In this document: piece by piece, positions 1-5,501 of the stretch
Layout: every line of letters begins with the position of its first letter
Position numbering within the stretch: position 1 is the stretch's first letter
Source of the DNA: Lutibacter sp.
Lineage (GTDB): Bacteria; Bacteroidota; Bacteroidia; Flavobacteriales; Flavobacteriaceae
DNA: 5,501 nt
Assembly: GCA_004195315.1 (NCBI GenBank)
Contig: SDWL01000149.1
Location: 1-5,501 of the forward strand
Reading direction: 5' to 3'
Program-made: the position numbers and the translations under genes
Notes under the pieces: model-generated
The model's input: only the letters and a program-made list of their open reading frames with translations
What the model was told of the DNA's origin: nothing
Database searches by the model: none

Positions 1-19
1 AGATGTGTATAAGAGACAG
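1..19 (+). other. Tn5/Nextera mosaic-end adapter (non-genomic)
   Basis: The first 19 bases read AGATGTGTATAAGAGACAG, identical to the engineered Tn5 mosaic end used in transposase-based sequencing libraries. Its exact reverse complement closes the window. The bacterial sequence starts at base 20. The protease frame that enters the insert at base 20 meets a TAA inside the adapter at 10-12, which is an artefact and not a real gene boundary. Confidence 0.97.
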
Positions 20-1521
20 ATTATATACAATACGATTATGTAGACAAGGTAAATGTAGACAGTTTGTTAGATGATGCTATTACAAATATGTTGGTAAAAT
101 TAGATCCACATTCTGTATATATTCCTAAAGAAGAATTGCAACGTGTAACAGAAAGTATGCAAGGTAAATTTGTAGGTATTGGCGTTTCATTTCTAATGCA
201 TGAAGATTCTGTTGTTGTAACGGGCGTTATTAAAGGAGGGCCAAGTGAAAAAGCAGGAATACATGAAGGCGATCGAATTATTGTTGCAGATAAAGATACA
301 TTATTTGGAAAAAGTATTAGCAATAAAGCAGGTGTTGAAGACAAAGAAATTGGTACAATTTTAGGTAGTAGAAAAATTAGTGATGCAGTAATGAAATCGC
401 TAAAAGGAGACCCGGAAACTTCAGTAAATATTTCTGTTTACAGACGTTCTGTTGATGAAATTTTAGAGATACCAATTATTAGAGGTGAAGTTTCAATAAA
501 AAGTGTTTCTTCTTATTATATGATTAATGAAACCTTAGGTTACATTAAAATTGATCGATTTGCAAGAACTACCTATGATGAATTTAAAGTTGGTTTAGAT
601 GAATTAATTTTAAAAGGAATGAATTCTCTAGTATTAGATTTAAGAGGGAATCCTGGCGGATTTATGGATATTGCAAATAGTATTATTGATGAGTTTTTAG
701 AAGAGGGAAAACTAATTGTTTTTACTAAAAATAAAAATGGAGAAGTTGATAAATCGTATGCAACTAGTAATGGAGAGTTTGAAGATGGAAAAGTGTATGT
801 GCTAATTGATCAAAATTCTGCATCAGCTAGTGAAATTATTGCAGGAGCTCTTCAAGATAATGATAAAGGAATTATTATTGGACGTCGTTCCTTTGGAAAA
901 GGGCTTGTACAACAAGAAATGGATTTAGGTGATGGTTCAGCGGTAAGGCTTACAACATCTCGTTATTACACACCAACAGGAAGATCTATTCAAAAACCAT
1001 ACACTAAAAATGACAAGAAAAAATACAATAATGATTATATTGAGAGAATCCATAATGGAGAGCTCTTATATAAGGACAGTATAAAAGTAGATGATCATTT
1101 AAAATACACAACTCCAAAAGGGAAAGTTGTTTATGGTGGCGGAGGAATAATTCCAGATATTTTTGTTTCTATTGATACCTTAAACACTTATAGTACAAAG
1201 TTGTATGGAGGGTTAAATAACTTTGTATTTAAATACATAGACAACCATAGAGTTGAAATGCGTAAATGGGAATTAAATGATTTTGTAGAGAATTTTGATA
1301 AAGACAATAAAGTTTTTAATGAATATGAAGATCAATTAGATTTAAACACCCCAATTTCCCCTAAAGAAAGTGAAAATCTAAAAACTTATCTGAATGCTTT
1401 TATTGCTCGAAATTTATTTGAAGATAATGGCTATTTTATGATAACACAAAAAAGAGATCCAATGATTTTAAAAGTGTTAGAATTGGAAAAAGTACAAACT
1501 AGAAGTAATTCGGGTTTTTAA
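20..1521 (+). CDS. Carboxy-terminal processing protease, PDZ + peptidase S41 (5' partial)
   Basis: This is an S41-family tail-specific serine protease (CtpA/Prc type), expected to act in the periplasm or at the inner membrane on protein C-termini. The frame is open from base 20, and 499 complete codons precede the TAA at 1519. The apparent TTG start at 64 is internal, because upstream codons encode YIQYDYVDKVNVDS, a normal lead-in to the conserved LDPHSVYIP motif. The signal peptide and perhaps several tens of N-terminal residues are missing. A PDZ domain (about 163-455) runs from GKFVGIGVSF through KAGIHEGDRI to VNISVYRR and holds about 20 extra residues before its last strands. The protease core follows (about 510-1000), with LDLRGNPGG at 628-654. 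The Ser-Lys dyad is intact: Ser codon 823-825 in SASASEI and Lys codon 898-900 in SFGKG, with the usual 25-residue spacing. A further C-terminal region of about 170 residues is typical of longer Bacteroidota members. The lpxH-like gene follows after 21 nt, suggesting co-transcription. Family call very sure; substrates unknown. Confidence 0.95.
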
Positions 1522-1542
1522 AAATCTTAATCAAACCAAATT

Positions 1543-2289
1543 TTGATAAAAAACAAAAAAATATACTTTGCTTCTGACCAACATTTTGGAGCACCTACTT
1601 TTGAAAAAAGTAAGATACGTGAGCAAAAGTTTGTAAGTTGGTTAGATTCAATAAAAAATGATGCTGAAGCTATTTTTTTGTTAGGAGATTTATTTGATTT
1701 TTGGTTTGAATACAAAAAAGCAGTTCCTAAAGGATTTGTTAGAGTTCTAGGTAAATTAGCAGAATTAAGAGATAACGGAATACAAATTCACTTTTTTGTT
1801 GGTAATCATGACCTTTGGATGCGTGATTATTTTGAAACCGAATTAAACATTCCTGTCTATCACAAACCTAAAGAATTTACATTAAATAATAAAATCTTTT
1901 TTATTGGTCATGGAGATGGTTTAGGGCCTGGAGATAAAGGGTATAAGCGAATGAAAAAAGTATTTACCAACCCAATTTCTAAATGGTTTTATAAGTGGCT
2001 ACATCCAGATATTGGAATACGTTTAGCACAATATTTATCGGTTAAAAATAAACTAATTTCAGGGGAAGAAGATGTGGAGTTTTTAGGTGAAGAAAATGAA
2101 TGGTTGGTACAATACTGCAAAAAGAAACTAACAGAAAAACATTGCGATTATTTTGTGTTTGGACACAGACATTTACCACTTGAAATAGAAATCTCAGAAA
2201 ACTCTAAATATATAAATACTGGTGATTGGATTACCCATTTTACATATGGAGAATTTAATGGAGAGCAGATGATGTTAAAATCGTACTAA
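1543..2289 (+). CDS. lpxH: UDP-2,3-diacylglucosamine diphosphatase (LpxH-type metallophosphoesterase)
   Basis: LpxH hydrolyses UDP-2,3-diacylglucosamine to lipid X and UMP, an early lipid A step at the cytoplasmic face of the inner membrane. The 248-residue product has the calcineurin-like metal-site motifs in order: SDQH (D12, H14), GDLFDFW (D49), GNHD (N88, H89), GHGDGLGPGDKGYK (H123) and GHRH (H208, H210). These match the metal ligands known from E. coli LpxH, and the length is normal. The start is unusual. No ATG occurs between 1500 and 1560, and the first in-frame Met lies beyond residue 90, past two essential metal motifs. TTG at 1543, giving MIKNKKIYFASDQHFG, is the best start; ATT at 1540 and ATA at 1546 are weaker. 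No Shine-Dalgarno is visible, as is usual in this phylum. It lies 21 nt after the protease gene. A 10-bp tandem duplication spans its stop codon. Another metallophosphoesterase specificity is possible but less likely. Confidence 0.83.
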   Translation: MIKNKKIYFASDQHFGAPTFEKSKIREQKFVSWLDSIKNDAEAIFLLGDLFDFWFEYKKAVPKGFVRVLGKLAELRDNGIQIHFFVGNHDLWMRDYFETELNIPVYHKPKEFTLNNKIFFIGHGDGLGPGDKGYKRMKKVFTNPISKWFYKWLHPDIGIRLAQYLSVKNKLISGEEDVEFLGEENEWLVQYCKKKLTEKHCDYFVFGHRHLPLEIEISENSKYINTGDWITHFTYGEFNGEQMMLKSY

Positions 2290-2297
2290 ATCGTACT
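2278..2297 (+). repeat. Perfect 10-bp tandem duplication across the lpxH stop codon
   Basis: AAATCGTACT occurs twice head to tail, at 2278-2287 and 2288-2297. The first copy encodes the last K-S-Y codons and the first base of the TAA stop; the second is non-coding. With a single copy the frame would read on for nine residues (FFPIFLTNF) to a later TAA, so the duplication sets the C-terminus. Confidence 0.9.
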
Positions 2298-2404
2298 TTT
2301 TTCCTATATTTTTAACCAATTTTTAACAAGAATTAAAAAAAATATTCTGCTATTTGCATAGTGTAATAGAGTGTATTAAATTCACGCGATTAAAAACTAT
2401 AAAA
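2290..2404 (+). promoter_or_regulatory. Leader region upstream of moxR (possible promoter/operator)
   Basis: This 115-nt gap separates the envelope genes from the moxR cluster and is the likeliest place for a new transcript to begin. It contains two copies of TTTTTAAC at 2309-2316 and 2320-2327, eleven bases apart, roughly one helical turn, as two half-sites for a regulator would be. I could not find a convincing Bacteroidota promoter: TATTTG at 2351-2356 only partly resembles the TAnnTTTG -7 element and has no clear -33 partner. No hairpin plus T-run terminator is visible. Regulatory function is inferred from position and the repeat only. Confidence 0.3.
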
Positions 2405-3412
2405 ATGATTGAAGAAAATACTGTTTCGGTAGATATTAGAGCTATCAATGAGAAAATTGAAAAGGAAAGCGCTTTTGTAGATTTACTAATCATGGAAATG
2501 AATAAAGTAATTGTTGGTCAAAAGCATATGATTGAACGTTTGTTAATTGGTTTATTAGGGAACGGACATATTTTATTAGAAGGAGTTCCTGGATTAGCAA
2601 AAACGTTAGCCATTAATACATTAGCGAAAGCTATTGACGCAAAATTTAGTAGAATTCAATTTACGCCTGATTTATTACCAGCGGATGTAATTGGTACTAT
2701 GATTTATAGTGTAAAAGACAATGATTTTACCATAAAAAAAGGTCCTATTTTCGCAAACTTTGTTTTGGCAGATGAAATAAATCGTGCGCCCGCCAAAGTG
2801 CAATCGGCTTTACTTGAAGCTATGCAAGAACGTCAAATTACAATTGGTGATACTACGTTTAAATTAGATGAACCATTTCTAGTAATGGCAACCCAAAATC
2901 CAATTGAACAAGAAGGAACATATCCTTTGCCAGAAGCACAAGTTGACCGTTTTATGCTTAAAACTGTAATTGACTATCCAAAAATGAATGAAGAGCAGTT
3001 AATAATGCGTCAAAATCTAACCGGAAGTTATGATAGCGTAAATGCGGTGGCTTCTATAGATCAAATTAATAGAGCAAGACAAGCTGTGAGAGAGGTTTAT
3101 ATGGATGAAAAAATTGAAAAATATATACTAGATCTTATTTTTGCAACGCGTTATCCAGAAAAATACAATTTACCTGATTTAAAAGGATTGATAAGTTTTG
3201 GAGCTTCACCTCGTGGAAGTATCAATTTAGCAATGGCAGCAAAATGCTATGCATTTATTAGACGTAGAGGTTATGTAATTCCTGAAGATGTTCGTGCAGT
3301 TGTACACGATGTATTAAGACACAGAATAGGAATTACGTACGAAGCAGAAGCTGAAAACATCACTTCAGAAGAAATTATTAATAAAATTGTTAACGAAGTA
3401 GAAGTACCATAG
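2405..3412 (+). CDS. MoxR-family AAA+ ATPase
   Basis: This is a cytoplasmic AAA+ ATPase of the MoxR family. Members are thought to remodel or activate partner proteins that carry von Willebrand A-like domains. The 335-residue product has a complete ATPase module: Walker A GVPGLAKT at residues 60-67 (K66, T67), Walker B VLADE at 120-124 (D123, E124), sensor 1 in ATQNP (N165), the arginine-finger region EAQVDRF (R182), and a sensor-2-like GASPRGS (R270) in the C-terminal helical lid. Length is normal for the family. The ATG at 2405 follows an A-rich stretch typical of Bacteroidota starts. A TTG at 2354 would add 17 residues that look like translated leader, so I rejected it. The DUF58 gene follows after 110 nt, the standard pairing for this family. 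Nothing looks damaged. Family very sure; client protein and phenotype unknown. Confidence 0.95.
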   Translation: MIEENTVSVDIRAINEKIEKESAFVDLLIMEMNKVIVGQKHMIERLLIGLLGNGHILLEGVPGLAKTLAINTLAKAIDAKFSRIQFTPDLLPADVIGTMIYSVKDNDFTIKKGPIFANFVLADEINRAPAKVQSALLEAMQERQITIGDTTFKLDEPFLVMATQNPIEQEGTYPLPEAQVDRFMLKTVIDYPKMNEEQLIMRQNLTGSYDSVNAVASIDQINRARQAVREVYMDEKIEKYILDLIFATRYPEKYNLPDLKGLISFGASPRGSINLAMAAKCYAFIRRRGYVIPEDVRAVVHDVLRHRIGITYEAEAENITSEEIINKIVNEVEVP

Positions 3413-3434
3413 AGGCTATTTATTTGTGTAACTG

Positions 3435-3479
3435 TTTAGGTGTTTATTCTAAAAAGAAGATTGCTATAAAACACTTAGA
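3435..3479 (+). other. Possible RNA hairpin between moxR and the DUF58 gene
   Basis: Bases 3435-3445 can pair with 3469-3479 to form an 11-bp stem with two G-U wobbles, around the core TAGGTGTTT / AAACACTTA. A small inner hairpin, TTCT 3447-3450 with AGAA 3455-3458, fits in the 23-nt loop. No T-run follows, so it does not look like an intrinsic terminator. It could be a processing or stabilising element in a shared transcript, or chance pairing in AT-rich DNA. Confidence 0.3.
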
Positions 3480-3480
3480 A

Positions 3481-3512
3481 CAATTCAACTATTACACAAT
3501 TCAACAATTCAA
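3481..3512 (+). repeat. 8-bp CAATTCAA repeat array before the DUF58 start
   Basis: CAATTCAA occurs at 3481-3488, 3497-3504 and 3505-3512. A diverged unit (CTATTACA) keeps the 8-bp register at 3489-3496, and a partial unit, CAATAGAT, follows at 3513-3520. The array ends ten bases before the ATG at 3523, so it forms the translation leader. It has almost no G and no Shine-Dalgarno, and should leave the start region unstructured. It may be a slippage-prone microsatellite. Confidence 0.8.
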
Positions 3513-3522
3513 CAATAGATAA

Positions 3523-4395
3523 ATGGATACCAAAGAAATACTAAAAAAAGTTCGAAAAATAGAAATCAAGACACGTAGATTGTCTGATCATATTTTCTCA
3601 GGCGAATATCACAGCTCGTTTAAAGGGCGTGGTATGACTTTTTCTGAAGTGCGACAATACCAATATGGTGATGATGTTAGGGCAATTGATTGGAATGTAA
3701 CCGCACGTTATAACGAACCTTATGTGAAGGTGTTTGAAGAAGAACGCGAGCTAACAATGATGTTGATGGTTGATGTGAGTGGATCAGAATTTTTTGGTAC
3801 AACACAACAGTTTAAAAGAGATACCATTACAGAAATTGCAGCGACTTTAGCGTTTTCAGCAATTCAAAATAATGATAAAGTTGGATTACTTTTATTTTCT
3901 GATGAAATGGAATTATTTATTCCACCTAAAAAAGGGAAAAGTCATGTTTTAAGAATTATTAGAGAATTAATTGAGTTTCATCCAAAAAGCACCAAAACAA
4001 ACATTACAGAAGCATTAAAGTTTTTGTCAAGTGTAATGAAAAAGAAAGCAATTGTTTTTATGTTGTCAGATTTTATGGATGATAATTATGAGCAAACATT
4101 AAAAATTGCAGGAAAAAAACATGATGTTACAGGAATTAGAATCTACGATAAGCATGATGTTACAATTCCAAATTTAGGAATGGTAAATATGCTTGATGCT
4201 GAAACTGGAAAAACACTAATGGTAAATACAGCTTCAAAAAGTGTTAGAAATGGCTATCAAGAACACTATTTAAAAACGGTTGATTATTTCGAAAAATCAT
4301 TTAACCATAGCGGTTCAGGAACCATTAGTTCTAGAATTGACGAAAGTTACGTTAAAAAATTATTAGGTTATTTTAAGCATAAAGGAGCAAGATAG
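3523..4395 (+). CDS. DUF58-family protein (vWA-like, MoxR partner)
   Basis: The product has 290 residues, a normal length for DUF58 proteins encoded beside moxR. The family signature is clear: GRGMTFSEVRQYQYGDDVRAIDW at residues 35-57 is the DUF58 core, followed by a von Willebrand A-like fold. That fold carries an intact metal-site motif DVSGS (D84, S86, S88), a plausible further ligand in KTNITEAL (T159 or T162), and a strand ending in SDF (D183). No signal peptide or membrane segment is seen, so it is probably cytoplasmic. It likely partners the MoxR ATPase encoded just upstream; the biochemical role is not established. The ATG at 3523 follows TAG and TAA triplets and the 8-bp repeat array. 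The TAG stop at 4393 is followed closely by the next gene. Family very sure, function only by context. Confidence 0.93.
   Translation: MDTKEILKKVRKIEIKTRRLSDHIFSGEYHSSFKGRGMTFSEVRQYQYGDDVRAIDWNVTARYNEPYVKVFEEERELTMMLMVDVSGSEFFGTTQQFKRDTITEIAATLAFSAIQNNDKVGLLLFSDEMELFIPPKKGKSHVLRIIRELIEFHPKSTKTNITEALKFLSSVMKKKAIVFMLSDFMDDNYEQTLKIAGKKHDVTGIRIYDKHDVTIPNLGMVNMLDAETGKTLMVNTASKSVRNGYQEHYLKTVDYFEKSFNHSGSGTISSRIDESYVKKLLGYFKHKGAR
4382..4387 (+). promoter_or_regulatory. Shine-Dalgarno-like AAGGAG before the Bat-like gene
   Basis: AAGGAG lies 8 nt before the ATG at 4396, which directly follows the DUF58 stop. Such sites are rare in this phylum, and these bases also encode the K-G-A end of the DUF58 protein, so the match may be coincidental. 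If used, it would favour the 4396 start over 4429. Confidence 0.25.
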
Positions 4396-4428
4396 ATGAT
4401 GATTTTGAATAGGGTGAAAAATCTACAA

Positions 4429-5482
4429 ATGAAAAAAAAGTTAATTTATATAGTGTTATTAATTGGTTTTATTGGGCTGGCTCAAAAAAATCCTGTTTCA
4501 TTAGAAACAGATACAACTACTATTAAAATTGGAGAGCAAATTCAATTAAAAATTAGTGTAAACCAAATAAACAATGTTATTTTCCCTAAGTTACAATTAG
4601 ATAGTTTAGGAAAAGTTGAGGTAATAGAATCTTTATCTGTAGACACTTTAAAAAATAGACTTGAAAAGAAATACTTACTTACGAGTTTTGATAGCGGACA
4701 ATATGTTGTGCCTAAACAACTAGTACTTATTAATAACAAACAATTTTTTACAGATTCACTTTTGGTAAATGTTGCAACGGTTAAGGTTGATACGTTAAAG
4801 CAAAAAATGTTTCCTATTAAATCCATTAAGAAAGAACCTAAAACCTTCGATGATTACAAACATTTTTTGTGGTGGATTATTCCAATTTTAATCTTATTGG
4901 CAATTATTTTATATTTCATATTTAGAAAGAAAGAGAAAAAAGAAGCTCCAAAAGTATACATAGCTCCAATTAAAGAAGCATTACAACGTTTAAAAGAATT
5001 AGATGAAAAGCAACTGATTCAACAAAACAAAATTAAAATTTATTATTCAGAATTAACAGATATTGTAAGAACTTATATTGAAAAAGACATCAATATTCCA
5101 GCCTTGGAATCAACCACAAATGAGCTAATTGAAACTATTATAGATTTTAATGAATCTAGCAATTTAGGAATATCAAAAGAAACTATTCAACAATTAAAAG
5201 AAGTGTTACAAGGTGCCGATTTGGTTAAATTCGCAAAATCTAAACCAATTATTGAAGAGATTAAAAGTGATAGGACGGCTGTTGAAGATATTCTTAAAAA
5301 CACACAACATGCAGTTCATATAAATGATGTTAAAAATGAAAGCGATGACGTTAATGATGACGTTTTTACTCAAAACATGCCTATAAAAAAGAAAAGTAAC
5401 TTAGTAAAATACATCTTAATATTTGTTGCTGTATTTGTTGTAGGAATTGGTGTAGCTGGTTATTTTGGATACAGTTATATTA
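4429..5482 (+). CDS. Bat-cluster membrane protein with signal peptide and two TM segments (3' partial)
   Basis: The frame is open to the end of the insert, and 351 codons are present before the adapter. From the ATG at 4429 the protein begins with a typical signal peptide (MKKK, hydrophobic residues 5-17, GLAQ with likely cleavage after A18). A beta-rich extracytoplasmic part of about 125 residues resembles the ligand-like N-terminal region of BatD proteins. A membrane segment at about 147-165 ends in RKKEKKE, placing the next part in the cytoplasm. That part (166-324) is helical and includes YYSELTDIVRTYIEKDI, reminiscent of DUF4381-type proteins, then an acidic DDV-rich stretch. A second membrane segment spans about 325-349. 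The real C-terminus is missing; read through the adapter it would gain a false TVSYTH tail. ATGs at 4396 and 4399 would add 11 or 10 residues; AAGGAG at 4382-4387 sits 8 nt before 4396, but the signal peptide shape and A-rich leader favour 4429. Its position after moxR and DUF58 supports a Bat-type role. Exact family uncertain. Confidence 0.85.
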
Positions 5483-5501
5483 CTGTCTCTTATACACATC
5501 T
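5483..5501 (-). other. Tn5/Nextera mosaic-end adapter, reverse complement (non-genomic)
   Basis: The last 19 bases read CTGTCTCTTATACACATCT, the exact reverse complement of bases 1-19 and the usual 3' read-through of a Nextera library molecule. The genomic insert ends at base 5482. Everything translated beyond this point, including the apparent open end of the last gene, is artificial. Confidence 0.97.

Noticed and set aside
64..66. TTG as start of the S41 protease
   Set aside because: The frame is open upstream to the adapter boundary and the upstream residues fit the family, so the gene is 5' truncated rather than starting here.
36..344. Minus-strand open frame of 102 codons
   Set aside because: It lies antisense to the S41 protease coding sequence, whose frame is continuous with clear PDZ motifs; the minus product has no recognisable domain.
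1527..1715. Minus-strand open frame of 62 codons
   Set aside because: It is antisense to the conserved LpxH N-terminus including SDQH and GDLFDFW, so it is a shadow.
2290..2340. Intrinsic terminator after lpxH
   Set aside because: There are T-runs but no GC-containing inverted repeat before them; the 10-bp repeat is direct, not inverted.
2346..2360. TATTTG as a Bacteroidota -7 promoter element
   Set aside because: It lacks the TAnn part in the correct spacing before TTTG, and no convincing -33 TTG partner is found upstream.
2354..2404. TTG-initiated N-terminal extension of MoxR
   Set aside because: The 17 extra residues do not resemble a MoxR N-terminus, and an ATG at 2405 in an A-rich leader gives the usual length.
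4542..4826. Minus-strand open frame of 94 codons
   Set aside because: It is antisense to the extracytoplasmic part of the Bat-like gene, whose + frame runs uninterrupted from signal peptide to membrane segments.
1..5501. Inverted 19-bp terminal repeats as a transposon or composite element
   Set aside because: The repeats are the engineered Tn5 mosaic end of sequencing kits, lie exactly at the sequence ends, and enclose ordinary chromosomal genes with no transposase.

Overview
The window is a gene-dense, AT-rich stretch (roughly one third G+C by eye). It carries five protein genes, all on the + strand, the first and last cut by the window ends. The protein families, the A-rich leaders with almost no Shine-Dalgarno sequences and the gene set point to a Bacteroidota bacterium, most likely a member of the Flavobacteriaceae. 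The species cannot be named from the sequence.

Both ends are non-genomic. Bases 1-19 are the Tn5/Nextera mosaic end AGATGTGTATAAGAGACAG, and bases 5483-5501 are its exact reverse complement. The bacterial insert is therefore 20-5482, apparently one tagmented fragment that was never trimmed. The two terminal genes are incomplete because the library molecule stops there, not because they are broken in the organism.

Layout: (1) 20-1521, a carboxy-terminal processing protease (PDZ + peptidase S41) lacking its N-terminus. (2) 1543-2289, an LpxH-type UDP-2,3-diacylglucosamine diphosphatase of lipid A synthesis, which appears to begin at TTG. (3) 2290-2404, a non-coding leader with two short repeats. 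(4) 2405-3412, a MoxR-type AAA+ ATPase. (5) 3413-3522, a spacer with a possible hairpin and an 8-bp repeat array. (6) 3523-4395, a DUF58 protein with an intact MIDAS-like metal site. (7) 4429-5482, the start of a secreted or membrane-anchored protein with a signal peptide and two membrane segments, cut by the adapter.

The first two genes serve the cell envelope (periplasmic proteolysis and lipid A synthesis) and are 21 nt apart, so they are probably co-transcribed. The last three look like the beginning of a Bacteroidota moxR-DUF58-bat cluster. In such clusters a MoxR ATPase is thought to act as a chaperone or remodeller with von Willebrand A-like partners, and membrane Bat proteins follow downstream; no BatA or BatB gene lies inside this window. 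I see no mobile element, CRISPR array, RNA gene or clearly new system. The points worth a second look are the adapter ends, the non-ATG lpxH start, an insertion in the PDZ domain and several short repeats at gene boundaries.
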